Positions 8,561-16,765 of a stretch of DNA of 40,226 nucleotides are shown in pieces. The stretch comes from Nonomuraea wenchangensis (GTDB lineage: Bacteria; Actinomycetota; Actinomycetes; Streptosporangiales; Streptosporangiaceae). Each line of letters starts with the position of its first letter. The stretch's first letter is position 1. Location of the stretch: positions 1-40,226 of the forward strand of contig NZ_FOHX01000013.1 of assembly GCF_900111685.1 (NCBI RefSeq), in the 5' to 3' direction. The translations under genes were made by a program, and so were the position numbers. Below the pieces are notes generated by a model. The model did not search any database and was not told the origin of the DNA. It was given only the letters and a program-made list of their open reading frames with translations.

Positions 8561-8819
8561 CGCGGCGGCTCCTGACGGCGAAGCGGGCCACGCTCACCGA
8601 ACCGGTGAAGCCCAGGATGGACAGCACGACGAGCACCGGCAGCGTCGTCGCGTCGCGTCCCGCCGCGACGGCGGTGGCGACGGCCGCGACGATGACCGCC
8701 AGCAGCACGTCGGTGGCCACGATCCGGTCGAGCACGGACGGGCCGCGGACGATCCGCGCCAGGGCGAGCACCCCGGCGCAGGCGAGCAGGACGGTGGTCA
8801 TGACGGCGACGATGGTCAT
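8550..8819 (-). CDS. mrpF: Mrp cation/proton antiporter subunit F
   Basis: An 89-residue MrpF with three membrane helices. The hallmark ARIVRGPSVLDRIVATDVL (about residues 21-39) is present, including the conserved Asp. The ATG overlaps the mrpE stop (ATGA at 8816-8819). The reading frame stays open upstream across mrpE, but that part has no family similarity. It acts as a small structural subunit of the Mrp membrane complex. Confidence 0.92.
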   Translation of the reverse strand: MTIVAVMTTVLLACAGVLALARIVRGPSVLDRIVATDVLLAVIVAAVATAVAAGRDATTLPVLVVLSILGFTGSVSVARFAVRSRRDES

Positions 8820-9412
8820 ACGCGGGTGCCTTTCCTGTCGGCGGACGACTGCGGGCTCACGGGATCGGGCGCGGCGACGAGCCGCCTCTCGGCCGCCGAC
8901 CCGACCGCGGTGATGATGCGTTCCTCCAGCCGCCAGATGCCCCGGCGGAACCGTTCGACCTCCGCGCGGTCGCGGACGCCGAGGACGTGCACGTACAGCG
9001 TGCCGGTGGCCCGGTCGACGTCGATGACGATGCTGCCGGGCACCAGGCACAGTGCCACGGACGTGAGCGTGATGTTGAGGTCGGAGCGCACCTTCAGCGG
9101 CACGGCGATGACGGCGCTGGCCGGGCGGTGCCCGACCCGGAACGCCAGCGCGGCCACCTGCACGCTGGAGACGACCAGGTCGAGCAGGAACCTGAGGACG
9201 AAACGCAGCACCCCCGGCAGGGAGACGCGCCCGGCGAAGGTCACCGGCGGCAGCGGGAACACGGCGAGTACGACGGCCGCGACGGCCAGGCCGCCGAGGA
9301 CGTTCGCCCACGTGAACGAGCCCCACAGCAGGCACCACACGCTGACCAGCACGGCGACGGCGACGGCCCGGTTGCGGAGCCGGTCCCGCCGGCTCAGCGG
9401 CGCCGGGCTCAT
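8816..9412 (-). CDS. mrpE: Mrp cation/proton antiporter subunit E
   Basis: A 198-residue MrpE. Two N-terminal membrane helices (about 15-55) are followed by the cytoplasmic part with DLNITLTSVALCLVPGS and a DVDRATGTLYVHVLGV strand, typical of the family. The C-terminal tail (160-198) is longer and more charged than in Bacillus homologues. The ATG overlaps the mrpD stop by four bases (9409-9412), and the stop overlaps mrpF. These two overlaps fix both ends of the gene. Confidence 0.92.
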   Translation of the reverse strand: MSPAPLSRRDRLRNRAVAVAVLVSVWCLLWGSFTWANVLGGLAVAAVVLAVFPLPPVTFAGRVSLPGVLRFVLRFLLDLVVSSVQVAALAFRVGHRPASAVIAVPLKVRSDLNITLTSVALCLVPGSIVIDVDRATGTLYVHVLGVRDRAEVERFRRGIWRLEERIITAVGSAAERRLVAAPDPVSPQSSADRKGTRV

Positions 9413-10947
9413 GGCGCGCCGCCCGGGAAGACGGCCCGCACGTACGGGACCCGGTCGAGCAGGTCGCCGGCGATCGCGCCGCTCAGGTCGAACAGCGGCC
9501 CGGCGACCGCGGTGAGCCCCACGCCGAGCACCACCAGCGCGGCCGTGGAGGTGACCATCAGCGATGGAAGCGTCACGACCGAGCTCCGGCCGCCGCCGTC
9601 CCCGCCGTCCCCGCCTTCCCTCTCGGCGCGCGGGGCGCGCCAGAAGGCCAGGTTCCACACCCGGGCGACGGCGTAGAGGGTGAGCAGGCTGGTCAGCAGC
9701 CCGCCCGCGACCAGCGCCCAGGCCATCGGATGTCCCTGCGCGGCCCCGGCCTGCAGCAGCCCGGTCTTGCCCAGGAACCCGGAGAACGGCGGGATGCCGG
9801 CCAGGTTGAGCGCGGGGACCAGGAACAGCACCCCGAGCAGCGGCGAGACGCGGGCGAGCCCGCCGAGCCGGTCCAGCACGGTGCTGCCGCCGTGCCGTTC
9901 GACCAGGCCGACGGCGAGGAACAATGTCGTCTGGATCAGGATGTGGTGCACCACGTAGAAGATGGCCGCGGCCAGGCCGAGCACGGTGGTGAGCCCGACG
10001 CCGAACAGCATGTAGCCGATGTGACTGACCAGTGTGAACGACAACAGGCGCTTGATGTCGGACTGCGCGATCGCGCCGAGGATGCCGACCAGCATGGTCA
10101 GCAGCGCCGCCGCCAGCAGCAGGCCGCCGGTGCGCCCGCCGGGGAACAGCAGCGTCTCGGTGCGGATGATGGCGTACACGCCGACCTTGGTCAGCAGGCC
10201 GGCGAAGACCGCGGTCACCGGGGCAGGAGCGGTGGGATAACTGTCCGGCAGCCAGGCCGACAGCGGGAAGATCGCCGCCTTGACGCCGAAGGCCAGCAGC
10301 AGCATGCCCTGCAGCATCAGGCGCAGGTTCTCCGGCAGGACGTCGAGCCGGCCGGCGAGCTGCGCGAGGTTGAGCGTGCCGGTGGCCGCGTAGACGAGCC
10401 CGATGGCGGTCAGGAAGATGATCGAGGAGAGCAGGCTGACCACGACGTACGTCGTCCCGGCCCTGATCCGGTTCTCCGTGCCGCCGAGGGTGAGCAGCAC
10501 GTAGCTGGACACCAGCAGGATCTCGAAGCCGACGTAGAGGTTGAACAGGTCCCCCGACAGGAACGCGGTGGTGACGCCGGCGGTGAGCACCAGGTACGTC
10601 GGGTGGTACACCGACAGCGGCGTCTCCTCGTCGCCGTCGGCCAGCCCTTGGCCGATGGAGTACACCAGCACGGCGAGGGTGACGGCGGCGGAGACGACCA
10701 GCATGAGCGCGGCGAACTTGTCGGCGACCAGGACGATGCCGAGCGGCGCCGTCCAGCCGCCCACCTCCACGACGAGCGGCCCGTGGAGCGAGGTGAGGAC
10801 CAGCAGGGCGGCGGCGACGAGCAGGCCCGCGCCGAGCACGGTGAGGCTGACGACCCGCTGCGCGTTCGGGCGCCGCGCCAGCATCAGCGTCAGCGCCGCG
10901 CCGAGCAGCGGCATGACGACGGGCAGGGGTACGAGGGCGGTCATCAT
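9409..10947 (-). CDS. mrpD: Mrp cation/proton antiporter subunit D
   Basis: A 512-residue polytopic subunit homologous to the NuoL/M/N antiporter-like subunits of complex I. The proton-path residues are visible: the Glu in NLYVGFEILLVSSYVLL (about residue 137) and the Lys residues in FGVKAAIFPLSAWLP and LLTKVGVYAIIRTE. PTAPAPVTAVFAGLLTK is the classical loop. The upstream ATG of two tandem ATGs is taken because it forms an ATGA overlap with the mrpC stop. The C-terminal cytoplasmic loop contains a Gly/Asp/Glu run (EREGGDGGDGGGR) of unclear meaning. Confidence 0.95.
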   Translation of the reverse strand: MMTALVPLPVVMPLLGAALTLMLARRPNAQRVVSLTVLGAGLLVAAALLVLTSLHGPLVVEVGGWTAPLGIVLVADKFAALMLVVSAAVTLAVLVYSIGQGLADGDEETPLSVYHPTYLVLTAGVTTAFLSGDLFNLYVGFEILLVSSYVLLTLGGTENRIRAGTTYVVVSLLSSIIFLTAIGLVYAATGTLNLAQLAGRLDVLPENLRLMLQGMLLLAFGVKAAIFPLSAWLPDSYPTAPAPVTAVFAGLLTKVGVYAIIRTETLLFPGGRTGGLLLAAALLTMLVGILGAIAQSDIKRLLSFTLVSHIGYMLFGVGLTTVLGLAAAIFYVVHHILIQTTLFLAVGLVERHGGSTVLDRLGGLARVSPLLGVLFLVPALNLAGIPPFSGFLGKTGLLQAGAAQGHPMAWALVAGGLLTSLLTLYAVARVWNLAFWRAPRAEREGGDGGDGGGRSSVVTLPSLMVTSTAALVVLGVGLTAVAGPLFDLSGAIAGDLLDRVPYVRAVFPGGAP

Positions 10948-11414
10948 GGCGGCTCCGTCACGTGGGTGCGCCGCGGATCGCCGCCGTTGACGCCGTTGAG
11001 GCTGTTGAGGTCGTTGATGTCGTCGAGAGCGTCGACGTCGTCGGGAAGGTCCGCGTCCTGCTCGGCGAGCCGCACGATCCGGCGGTCCTCGACGTCGTCC
11101 TGCACCTCGTCGTGCCCGGTGAGCAGCCAGGTGCGGGAGGCCATCGCGAGCAGGAACGCGGTCATGCCGAGCGTGATGACGATGGCGGTGAGGATCATCG
11201 CCTGCGGCAGCGGATCGCTCATCCGCTCCTGCCCGGCGAGGCCGGCGATGGGCGCCGCGCCCGCGTTGCCGCCCGTGAGGATCAGCAGGTTCACGCCGTT
11301 GCCGAGCAGGATCACCCCCAGCAGGATCCGGGTGAGGCTGCGTTCCAGCAGCAGGGTCACCCCGGCGGCGAACAGCACGCCGACGGTGACCACGTAGGTG
11401 AGGTTCGGGGTCAC
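10944..11414 (-). CDS. mrpC: Mrp cation/proton antiporter subunit C, with acidic repeat tail
   Basis: A 156-residue MrpC, a NuoK-like subunit with three helices. GVILLGNGVNLLIL and DPLPQAMILTAIVITLGMTA (about 65-95) are diagnostic. The GTG start overlaps the mrpA stop (GTGA at 11411-11414). After the third helix, a 50-residue acidic cytoplasmic tail ends in tripeptide repeats DVD-ALD-DIN-DLN-SLN-GVN. These are encoded by six 9-base units at 10986-11039. Such a repeat tail is not part of the usual 110-120-residue family core. Confidence 0.94.
   Translation of the reverse strand: MTPNLTYVVTVGVLFAAGVTLLLERSLTRILLGVILLGNGVNLLILTGGNAGAAPIAGLAGQERMSDPLPQAMILTAIVITLGMTAFLLAMASRTWLLTGHDEVQDDVEDRRIVRLAEQDADLPDDVDALDDINDLNSLNGVNGGDPRRTHVTEPP
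10986..11039 (-). repeat. six 9-bp tandem units coding a D/N tripeptide repeat in mrpC
   Basis: On the coding strand the units are GACGTCGAC, GCTCTCGAC, GACATCAAC, GACCTCAAC, AGCCTCAAC and GGCGTCAAC. All end in TCGAC or TCAAC and encode x-hydrophobic-Asp/Asn. The repeat is in frame, so copy-number change would lengthen or shorten the MrpC tail without a frameshift. Confidence 0.8.
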
Positions 11415-14329
11415 ACCGGTTCCTCCTTCATCGTGCCCTTCAGCGAGGAGTCGTCCATGGAGATGTCGTCGGCCCCGATCGGGGCGCCGAGGCTGCGCAG
11501 GATGTCCAGCACCAGGGCGACGACGATGAGGTACACGCCGACGTCGAAGAAGACCGACGTGACGAGGTGGACCTCGCCCAGCACCGGCAGGGTCAGGTCC
11601 AGCGTCGCGCTCTGCAGCACGTCCCCGCCGAGCAGCATCGCCGCCGCCCCCGTGCCCACGGCGACGAACAGGCCCGCGCCGAGCACGGCGCCCGCGTCGA
11701 CGGGCGCGGCGGCGTTCAGCTCCGCCCGGCCGCCGGCCAGGTAGCGCACGGTCAGGGCGAGCCCGCAGACCAGCCCGGCGGCGAACCCGCCGCCCGGCTG
11801 GTTGTGGCCGGAGAAGAGCAGGTAGACCGAGAGCAGCACGATGACGTGGAACAGCAGCCGGGTGACCACCTGCAGGATGATCGAGGTGCCGCCGGTCGCC
11901 GGGTGCGGCGAGGTGGCGAGCCACCGCCCCGCGACCCGCGTCCGCGACGTCGGCGCCGGGCTGCCCGTACGCCGGCGCAGCGCCGCGCTGCCCCGGAAGA
12001 TCAGGCTGGCCACGCCGGTCGCCGCCGCGACGAGCACGGCGATCTCGCCCATCGTGTCCCAGGCCCTGATGTCGACGAGGATGACGTTCACCACGTTGTC
12101 GCCCCCGCCGTAGGAGACGGCCAGGTCGGCGAACCCGGACGAGATCGGCTCCGCCTGCCGCGCGCTCGTGGCCGCGTACGCCATGCCGGCGGCGACCACG
12201 CCCACGGCCACGCCGATCGCGGCGCGCCCGCGCCGACTGGGCCGCCGGGAGAAGCGCGGCGGCAGGCGGCGCAGCACGAGCACGAACATCGCGATGGTGA
12301 CGGTCTCCACCAGGAACTGCGTCAGCGCCAGGTCGGGCGCGCCGTGCAGGACGAACAGCACGGCGGTGCCGTAACCGGTCACCCCGACCAGGATCATGGC
12401 GGTGAGCCGGCGCGACGCGCGGACCGCGATGACCGCCGCGACGATCACCGCGGCGGCGACGACCGCCTGCGCGGGGGTGTCCCAGGGGCGTCCCTCCGCC
12501 GACCACGGCCGCCCGGCCAGCATCACGCCGCCGGGCAGCGCGACCAGCACGAGCAGGATGATGCCGAGGGAGAACGGCAGCGAGCCGCGCTGGGTGGCTC
12601 CGGTCAGCTCCACCGCGAGCCGGCCCACCCAGGTCAGCACCCGGTCGTAGGCCCGCGCGCCGGTGGACCGCACCTCGCCGGGCAGGCGGGCGGCGAGCAG
12701 GAACAGCCCGGCGCCCGCGGCGAGCGCCAGCGCGGTCAGCCCCAGCGCGGGCGTGAGCCCGTGCCACAACGCCAGCCGGTACGGCACCACGAGCGCGTCC
12801 GCGGCCTGCACGGGTCCCATCTGCACAGGGCCGACGGAGCCGGCCTGCGAGGTACCGGCGTACACGGTGTCGGCGTACGCGGCCAGCATCCGGTCCACCG
12901 CCGGCGCGAACCCGCCCACCGCGAGCCCGGCCACGGCGAGCACCGCCGCCGGCCCCGCGAACGCCCACCCGATCCCGCTCGGCCGCGTGGGCGTCACCGC
13001 CCGCTTGGTGCCGAAGACGCCCCAGAGCAGCCGCAGCGTGTACGCCACGGTGAGCGCCGAGCCGGCCACCAGACCGGCGAGCACGACCCGCTCCACGGCC
13101 GAGCCGTGCAGCAGCACCTCGAAGATCGCTTCCTTGGCAACGAACCCGGCGGTCGGCGGCAGCCCCGCCATCGACGCCCCCGCGAGGACGGCGACCGCCG
13201 CCAGCCAGGGCGCGCGCCGGCCGAGACCGTTCAGCTCGCGCAGGTCCCTGGTGCCGGTCGAGCGGTCGACGACGCCGACGACGAGGAAGAGCGCGGCTTT
13301 GAACAGCGCGTGCGCCAGCAGCATCGCCGTGCCGGCGAGCGCCGCGTCGCGGCTCCCCGCCCCGAACACCGCCATGAGCAGCCCGAGCTGGCTGACCGTG
13401 CCGTGGGCGAGCAGCAGCTTCGCGTCGTCCTGGCGCAGCGCCGTCCATCCGCCGAGAAGCATGGTGAGCGTGCCGGCGACCAGCAGCACCGCCCGCCACG
13501 CCGTCACCTCGCCGAACGCCGGCGTCATCAGCGCGGTCAGGAACACCCCGGCCTTCACCATCGCCGCCGCGTGCAGGTAGGCGCTCACCGGAGTGGGCGC
13601 GGCCATGGCGGCGGGCAGCCAGAAGCTGAAGGGGAAGATCGCCGACTTGCTGAGCGCGCCGAGCAGGACGAGCAGCAGCGCGACCGCCAGGTAGGCGCCG
13701 TCCGGCAGCGCCCCGGCTATCTGCGACCAGCGGTAGGTCCCGGCGTGCTGCCCGAGCATGACGAAGCCGGCGAGCATCGCCAGCCCGCCCAGCGTGGTGA
13801 CCAGCAGGGCCTGCGTCGCGGCCGCCCTGCTCGCCCGCCGGACCGCGTCATGGCCGATCAGCAGGTACGAAAGGACGGTGGTCAGCTCCCAGAACACGTA
13901 CAGCACGAGGAGGTTGTCGCTGACGACCAGGCCGAGCATGGCGCCGGCGAACGCGACGAACAGCCCGGCGAAGCGGGCGAGCCGGTCGTCCCCGGCGGCG
14001 AAGTAGCGGGCGCTGTAGGACAGGACGAGCGCGCCGACCCCGCCGACGAGCACGATCATCAGCCAGCCGAGCGCGCCCACCTGGACGGCGAGTTCGAGGC
14101 CGAGCCCCGGCACCCACGGGTAGGCTCCGGCGACGGCGCGGCCGGCGAGGATCGGGCCGGTGTTCGCCAGCGCCCACGCCAGCGACGCGGCGGGGACCGC
14201 CGCCAGCAGGTAGAGGGCCCGCCGGCCGAGCCGGCGGACCGCGAGGGGCGCGGCCACGGCGGCGAGCGCGTGCGCCGCGACGAGCAGGAGCGCTCCGGGC
14301 GCGCCGAGCAGCAGCTGCGGTGCGCTCAT
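11411..14329 (-). CDS. mrpA: Mrp cation/proton antiporter subunit A with fused MrpB domain
   Basis: The 972-residue large subunit, homologous to NuoL, with an MrpB module fused at its C-terminus. This explains why no separate mrpB gene is present. Residues about 1-500 form the antiporter core, with Glu148 in LYVFWELTTVLSYLL, SKSAIFPFSFWLP and PTPVSAYLHAAAMVKAG. About 600-760 hold the MrpA-specific C-terminal helices (GAPDLALTQFLVETVTI). About 820-945 is MrpB, with the signature GHNQPGGGF from residue 841. The ATG at 14329 is the first usable start after an upstream in-frame stretch without start codons. Just before it lies a 12-base tandem repeat. The gene begins an operon of six overlapping genes. 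Confidence 0.95.
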   Translation of the reverse strand: MSAPQLLLGAPGALLLVAAHALAAVAAPLAVRRLGRRALYLLAAVPAASLAWALANTGPILAGRAVAGAYPWVPGLGLELAVQVGALGWLMIVLVGGVGALVLSYSARYFAAGDDRLARFAGLFVAFAGAMLGLVVSDNLLVLYVFWELTTVLSYLLIGHDAVRRASRAAATQALLVTTLGGLAMLAGFVMLGQHAGTYRWSQIAGALPDGAYLAVALLLVLLGALSKSAIFPFSFWLPAAMAAPTPVSAYLHAAAMVKAGVFLTALMTPAFGEVTAWRAVLLVAGTLTMLLGGWTALRQDDAKLLLAHGTVSQLGLLMAVFGAGSRDAALAGTAMLLAHALFKAALFLVVGVVDRSTGTRDLRELNGLGRRAPWLAAVAVLAGASMAGLPPTAGFVAKEAIFEVLLHGSAVERVVLAGLVAGSALTVAYTLRLLWGVFGTKRAVTPTRPSGIGWAFAGPAAVLAVAGLAVGGFAPAVDRMLAAYADTVYAGTSQAGSVGPVQMGPVQAADALVVPYRLALWHGLTPALGLTALALAAGAGLFLLAARLPGEVRSTGARAYDRVLTWVGRLAVELTGATQRGSLPFSLGIILLVLVALPGGVMLAGRPWSAEGRPWDTPAQAVVAAAVIVAAVIAVRASRRLTAMILVGVTGYGTAVLFVLHGAPDLALTQFLVETVTIAMFVLVLRRLPPRFSRRPSRRGRAAIGVAVGVVAAGMAYAATSARQAEPISSGFADLAVSYGGGDNVVNVILVDIRAWDTMGEIAVLVAAATGVASLIFRGSAALRRRTGSPAPTSRTRVAGRWLATSPHPATGGTSIILQVVTRLLFHVIVLLSVYLLFSGHNQPGGGFAAGLVCGLALTVRYLAGGRAELNAAAPVDAGAVLGAGLFVAVGTGAAAMLLGGDVLQSATLDLTLPVLGEVHLVTSVFFDVGVYLIVVALVLDILRSLGAPIGADDISMDDSSLKGTMKEEPV

Positions 14330-14338
14330 GGTGGCCCC

Positions 14339-14410
14339 GTCACGGTGGCGGTCACGAGGGCGGTCACGGTGGCGGTCAGGGTGGCGGTCAGGGCGGCGGT
14401 CAGGGTGGTG
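14339..14410. repeat. six 12-bp tandem units in the mrpA leader
   Basis: On the plus strand the unit is GTCACGGTGGCG, with variants GTCACGAGGGCG, GTCAGGGTGGCG, GTCAGGGCGGCG and GTCAGGGTGGTG. The array ends nine bases before the mrpA ATG, so it should be part of the mrpA leader RNA. There it occupies the place where a normal ribosome site would lie, and no good GGAGG is seen. The unit length is a multiple of three, but no start codon opens it in the mrpA frame. Confidence 0.8.
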
Positions 14411-14526
14411 GAAGGCGTTCCGGCGGGTGCGGTCGTGGGGGCGATGGCGGGCGGCGGAATCCGGGCAGGAAGGCGTCGCTCGGGGTAGATCCTCGGTCTC
14501 CGATCCTCAGATGACGTGTTGCCGGC

Positions 14527-14802
14527 TTACGGGCGGGCCTCGGCGACGAGGGAGGCGAGGCGCCGCTCGATCTCGCTCAGCCGGTCCGTCAGCGGACGGC
14601 TGTGCAGCAGGTCGGCGAGCTGGTCGGCCTCCTGCTGGTCGAGCTCCACGGTGTGGGCCGGGGTGTCGGGATCGGTGCGGTCGTACAGGACCAGGGAGTG
14701 TTGCCCGGATCGGGAGACGATGACGGCGAGGCGGTCACCTTCCCGGGTGTGGAGGTGGTGGACGGTTCCGATGCCCGGGACGGTAGCGTGCGTGATGTGC
14801 AC
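14527..14802 (-). CDS. cation:proton antiporter regulatory subunit-like protein (KhtT N-terminal type)
   Basis: A 91-residue soluble protein. PGIGTVHHLHTREGDRLAVI (9-28) and HSLVLYDRTDPDTPAHTVEL match the N-terminal domain of KhtT-type regulators of K+/H+ antiporters, found in many actinobacteria beside CPA2 transporters. The C-terminal RCK_C (TrkA-C) ligand domain of full-length KhtT is absent; a helical segment with LTDRLSEIERRLASLV follows instead. The GTG start is set by a strong AAGGAG 10 bases upstream; the frame stays open further upstream without such a site. The gene is upstream of and co-oriented with the mrp operon, 197 bases from mrpA. A role in gating or sensing for that antiporter is inferred from position. 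Confidence 0.75.
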   Translation of the reverse strand: MHITHATVPGIGTVHHLHTREGDRLAVIVSRSGQHSLVLYDRTDPDTPAHTVELDQQEADQLADLLHSRPLTDRLSEIERRLASLVAEARP

Positions 14803-14873
14803 GGCTGAACAGCTCCTTTCGTCGCATGGTCGTGCGGCCGCCTCGGCAGCTTGCGTGGGGCGGATTCGCCCTG

Positions 14874-14940
14874 TTTCCAGTGTGGCCACGGTCCGGCGGC
14901 GGCACCATCGGGTCCAGCACCCATTTCCGGGGGTGGCCAC
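14874..14940. promoter_or_regulatory. two TTTCC-N(3-4)-GTGGCCAC elements in a divergent promoter region
   Basis: Two copies of the palindrome GTGGCCAC lie at 14882-14889 and 14933-14940. Each is preceded by TTTCC, at 14874-14878 and 14924-14928. The second palindrome extends to ten bases (GGTGGCCACC). They sit in the 204-base gap between the KhtT-like gene (minus) and the histidine kinase gene (plus). They are candidate sites for the response regulator encoded next door, or for another regulator of the pair. Confidence 0.4.
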
Positions 14941-15006
14941 CATGTAGCCGGCCACGGGACGGGCCCTGGTTGGACAGATGCCCGCGGCGTCGGTGAGGCT
15001 GGAGGC

Positions 15007-16071
15007 ATGAGCTCGCCGACCAGCGGAAACCAGGAGACACCCCAGGAGAGGCCGCCACGCGCGCCGCGTTCGCCGGCTTCGGCGCTGTTCCGGCGCCTGT
15101 TCCTGTTCAACGGGCTCGTCTTCGCCACCGGGCTGACCACGCTGGCGCTGTCGCCGGCCACGGTGTCCTCGCCCGTCCTGCTGAACGAGCTGCCGATCCT
15201 CGCCGTCGGCCTCGCGGCGATGCTCACCGCCAACGCGCTGGTGCTGCGCACCAGCCTCGCCCCGCTCGGCGCGCTGACCGTCCTCATGGAGCGAGTCGAC
15301 CTGGTGCGTTCCAGTGACCGTATACCCTCCAGCGGCAACGGCGACCTCGTCAACCTGCTCGACACCTTCAACGCCATGCTCGACCGGCTGGAGGCCGAGC
15401 GCAGCTCCAGCGCCGCCCACGCCCTCGCCGCCCAGGAGGGCGAGCGCCAGCGCATCGCCCGCGAGCTGCACGACGAGATCGGGCAGAGCCTCACCGCGGT
15501 CCTGCTCACCCTGAAGCGCGTCGTCGACCGCGCGCCCGAGGAGCTGCGCGACGAGCTGTGCGCGGCCCAGGAGACGGTCCGCGCCAGCCTGGACGAGGTC
15601 AGACGGGTCGCCCGCCGGCTGCGGCCCGGCCCGCTGGAGGACCTGGGGCTCATCAGCGCCATGAACTCCCTGGCCACCGACTTCTCCGCGCTGAGCGGCG
15701 CGACGGTGACCCGGCTGCTGGACTCGCGGCTGCCTCAGGTGAGCGGCGACACCGAGCTCGTCATCTACCGCATCGCCCAGGAATGCCTGACCAACATCGC
15801 CCGGCACGCCCGCGCGAGCCGCGTGGAGCTGTCGCTGCGCGCCGAGGGCGGCGCCGTCGTGCTGCGCATCACCGACGACGGCGTGGGCGGCCCGATCCGC
15901 GAGGGCGCCGGCATCCGTGGCATGCGCGAGCGTGCCATGCTCATCGGCGCCGACCTCGACATCGAGAGCGCGCCCACGCGCGGCACCCGCGTACGCCTGA
16001 CCGTGCCCATCCCCGAGCCCGTCCGTCAGCCCATCCCCGACACCGCCGGCCCCGTCGCCGACGATCCGTGA
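15007..16071 (+). CDS. sensor histidine kinase, NarX/HisKA_3 type
   Basis: A 354-residue membrane sensor kinase that should phosphorylate the response regulator encoded directly downstream. Two membrane helices (about 30-50 and 61-80) bound a very short extracellular loop of about ten residues, so sensing is probably within the membrane or cytoplasmic. A HAMP-like linker (about 81-135) leads to the HisKA_3 box ERQRIARELHDEIGQSL with the phospho-His at 155. The HATPase motifs ECLTNIARHARASRVEL, DDGVGG and GIRGMRERA follow. The ATG at 15007 is chosen for GGTGAGG eight bases upstream; the upstream extension lacks kinase features. The gap to the regulator gene is 10 bases. Confidence 0.92.
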   Translation: MSSPTSGNQETPQERPPRAPRSPASALFRRLFLFNGLVFATGLTTLALSPATVSSPVLLNELPILAVGLAAMLTANALVLRTSLAPLGALTVLMERVDLVRSSDRIPSSGNGDLVNLLDTFNAMLDRLEAERSSSAAHALAAQEGERQRIARELHDEIGQSLTAVLLTLKRVVDRAPEELRDELCAAQETVRASLDEVRRVARRLRPGPLEDLGLISAMNSLATDFSALSGATVTRLLDSRLPQVSGDTELVIYRIAQECLTNIARHARASRVELSLRAEGGAVVLRITDDGVGGPIREGAGIRGMRERAMLIGADLDIESAPTRGTRVRLTVPIPEPVRQPIPDTAGPVADDP

Positions 16072-16081
16072 GAGTGAGTCC

Positions 16082-16744
16082 ATGCAAGCGCAGCCGACCC
16101 GGATCCTGCTCGCCGACGACCACGCCCTCGTCCGCCACGGGCTGCGGCTCATCCTGGACGCCGAGCCCGACCTGACCGTCGTCGCGGAGGCGGGCGACGG
16201 CGCCGAGGCCGTCGAGCTGGCCACCCGCGGCGAGGTCCCGATCGACCTGGCCATCCTCGACATCGCGATGCCGCGCATGACGGGCATCCAGGCCGCCCGC
16301 GAGATCTCCCGCCGCGCCCCCGGCGTCCGGCTGCTGATGTTGTCGATGTACGACAACGAGCAGTACTTCTTCGAGTCGCTGAAGGTCGGCGCCAGCGGCT
16401 ACGTGCTCAAGTCGGTGGCCGACCGCGACCTGCTGGAGGCGTGCCGCGCGGCCATGCGCGGCGAGCCGTTCGTCTACCCGGGGGCGATCACCGCGCTCAT
16501 CCGCGACTACCTCCAGCGGCACCGGCAGGGCGAGCCGGTGCCCGACACCCTGCTCACCCCGCGCGAGGAGGAGATCGTCAAGCTCATCGCCGAGGGCCAC
16601 TCCTCCAAGGACATCGCCGGCATCCTGGTCATCAGCGTCAAGACCGTCGAACGGCACCGGGCGAACGTCCTGGCCAAACTCGGCCTGCGCGACCGGCTGG
16701 AGCTGACCAGGCACGCCATCCGGGCGGGCCTGGTCGAGCCGTGA
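16082..16744 (+). CDS. NarL/FixJ-family response regulator
   Basis: A 220-residue two-domain regulator. The receiver domain has the acidic pair in LLADDHALVRHGL, the phospho-acceptor Asp60 in DLAILDIAMP, the Ser in LLMLSMYDNE and the Lys in GASGYVLKSV. The C-terminal LuxR helix-turn-helix (about 155-215) reads LTPREEEIVKLIAEGHSSKD and ISVKTVERHRANVLAKLGL. It forms an operon with the histidine kinase. The KhtT-like/mrp genes across the divergent gap are plausible targets, but this is inferred from position only. Confidence 0.94.
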   Translation: MQAQPTRILLADDHALVRHGLRLILDAEPDLTVVAEAGDGAEAVELATRGEVPIDLAILDIAMPRMTGIQAAREISRRAPGVRLLMLSMYDNEQYFFESLKVGASGYVLKSVADRDLLEACRAAMRGEPFVYPGAITALIRDYLQRHRQGEPVPDTLLTPREEEIVKLIAEGHSSKDIAGILVISVKTVERHRANVLAKLGLRDRLELTRHAIRAGLVEP

Positions 16745-16765
16745 CCCTCCCGGATCAGCGGAGGG
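16745..16765. terminator. hairpin between convergent response-regulator and oxidase genes
   Basis: CCCTCC (16745-16750) and GGAGGG (16760-16765) can pair across a nine-base loop that contains the oxidase stop codon. It is the only structure in the ten-base gap between two convergent genes and may end transcription from both sides. There is no U-tract. Confidence 0.35.

Noticed and set aside
8192..14329. A missing mrpB gene
   Set aside because: The MrpB domain is fused to the end of MrpA (GHNQPGGGF motif), so the operon is complete.
14339..14410. Possible CRISPR-like array upstream of mrpA
   Set aside because: Units are contiguous 12-mers with no spacers and no cas genes nearby; it is a simple tandem repeat.
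11567..14488. Long open frame on the plus strand opposite mrpA
   Set aside because: It is an Arg/Gln/His-rich shadow of a well-supported membrane protein gene; no domain could be recognised.
14851..15006. Upstream extension of the histidine kinase
   Set aside because: The extra 52 residues are Gly/His/Pro-rich, lack a ribosome site and cover the promoter gap with repeated elements.
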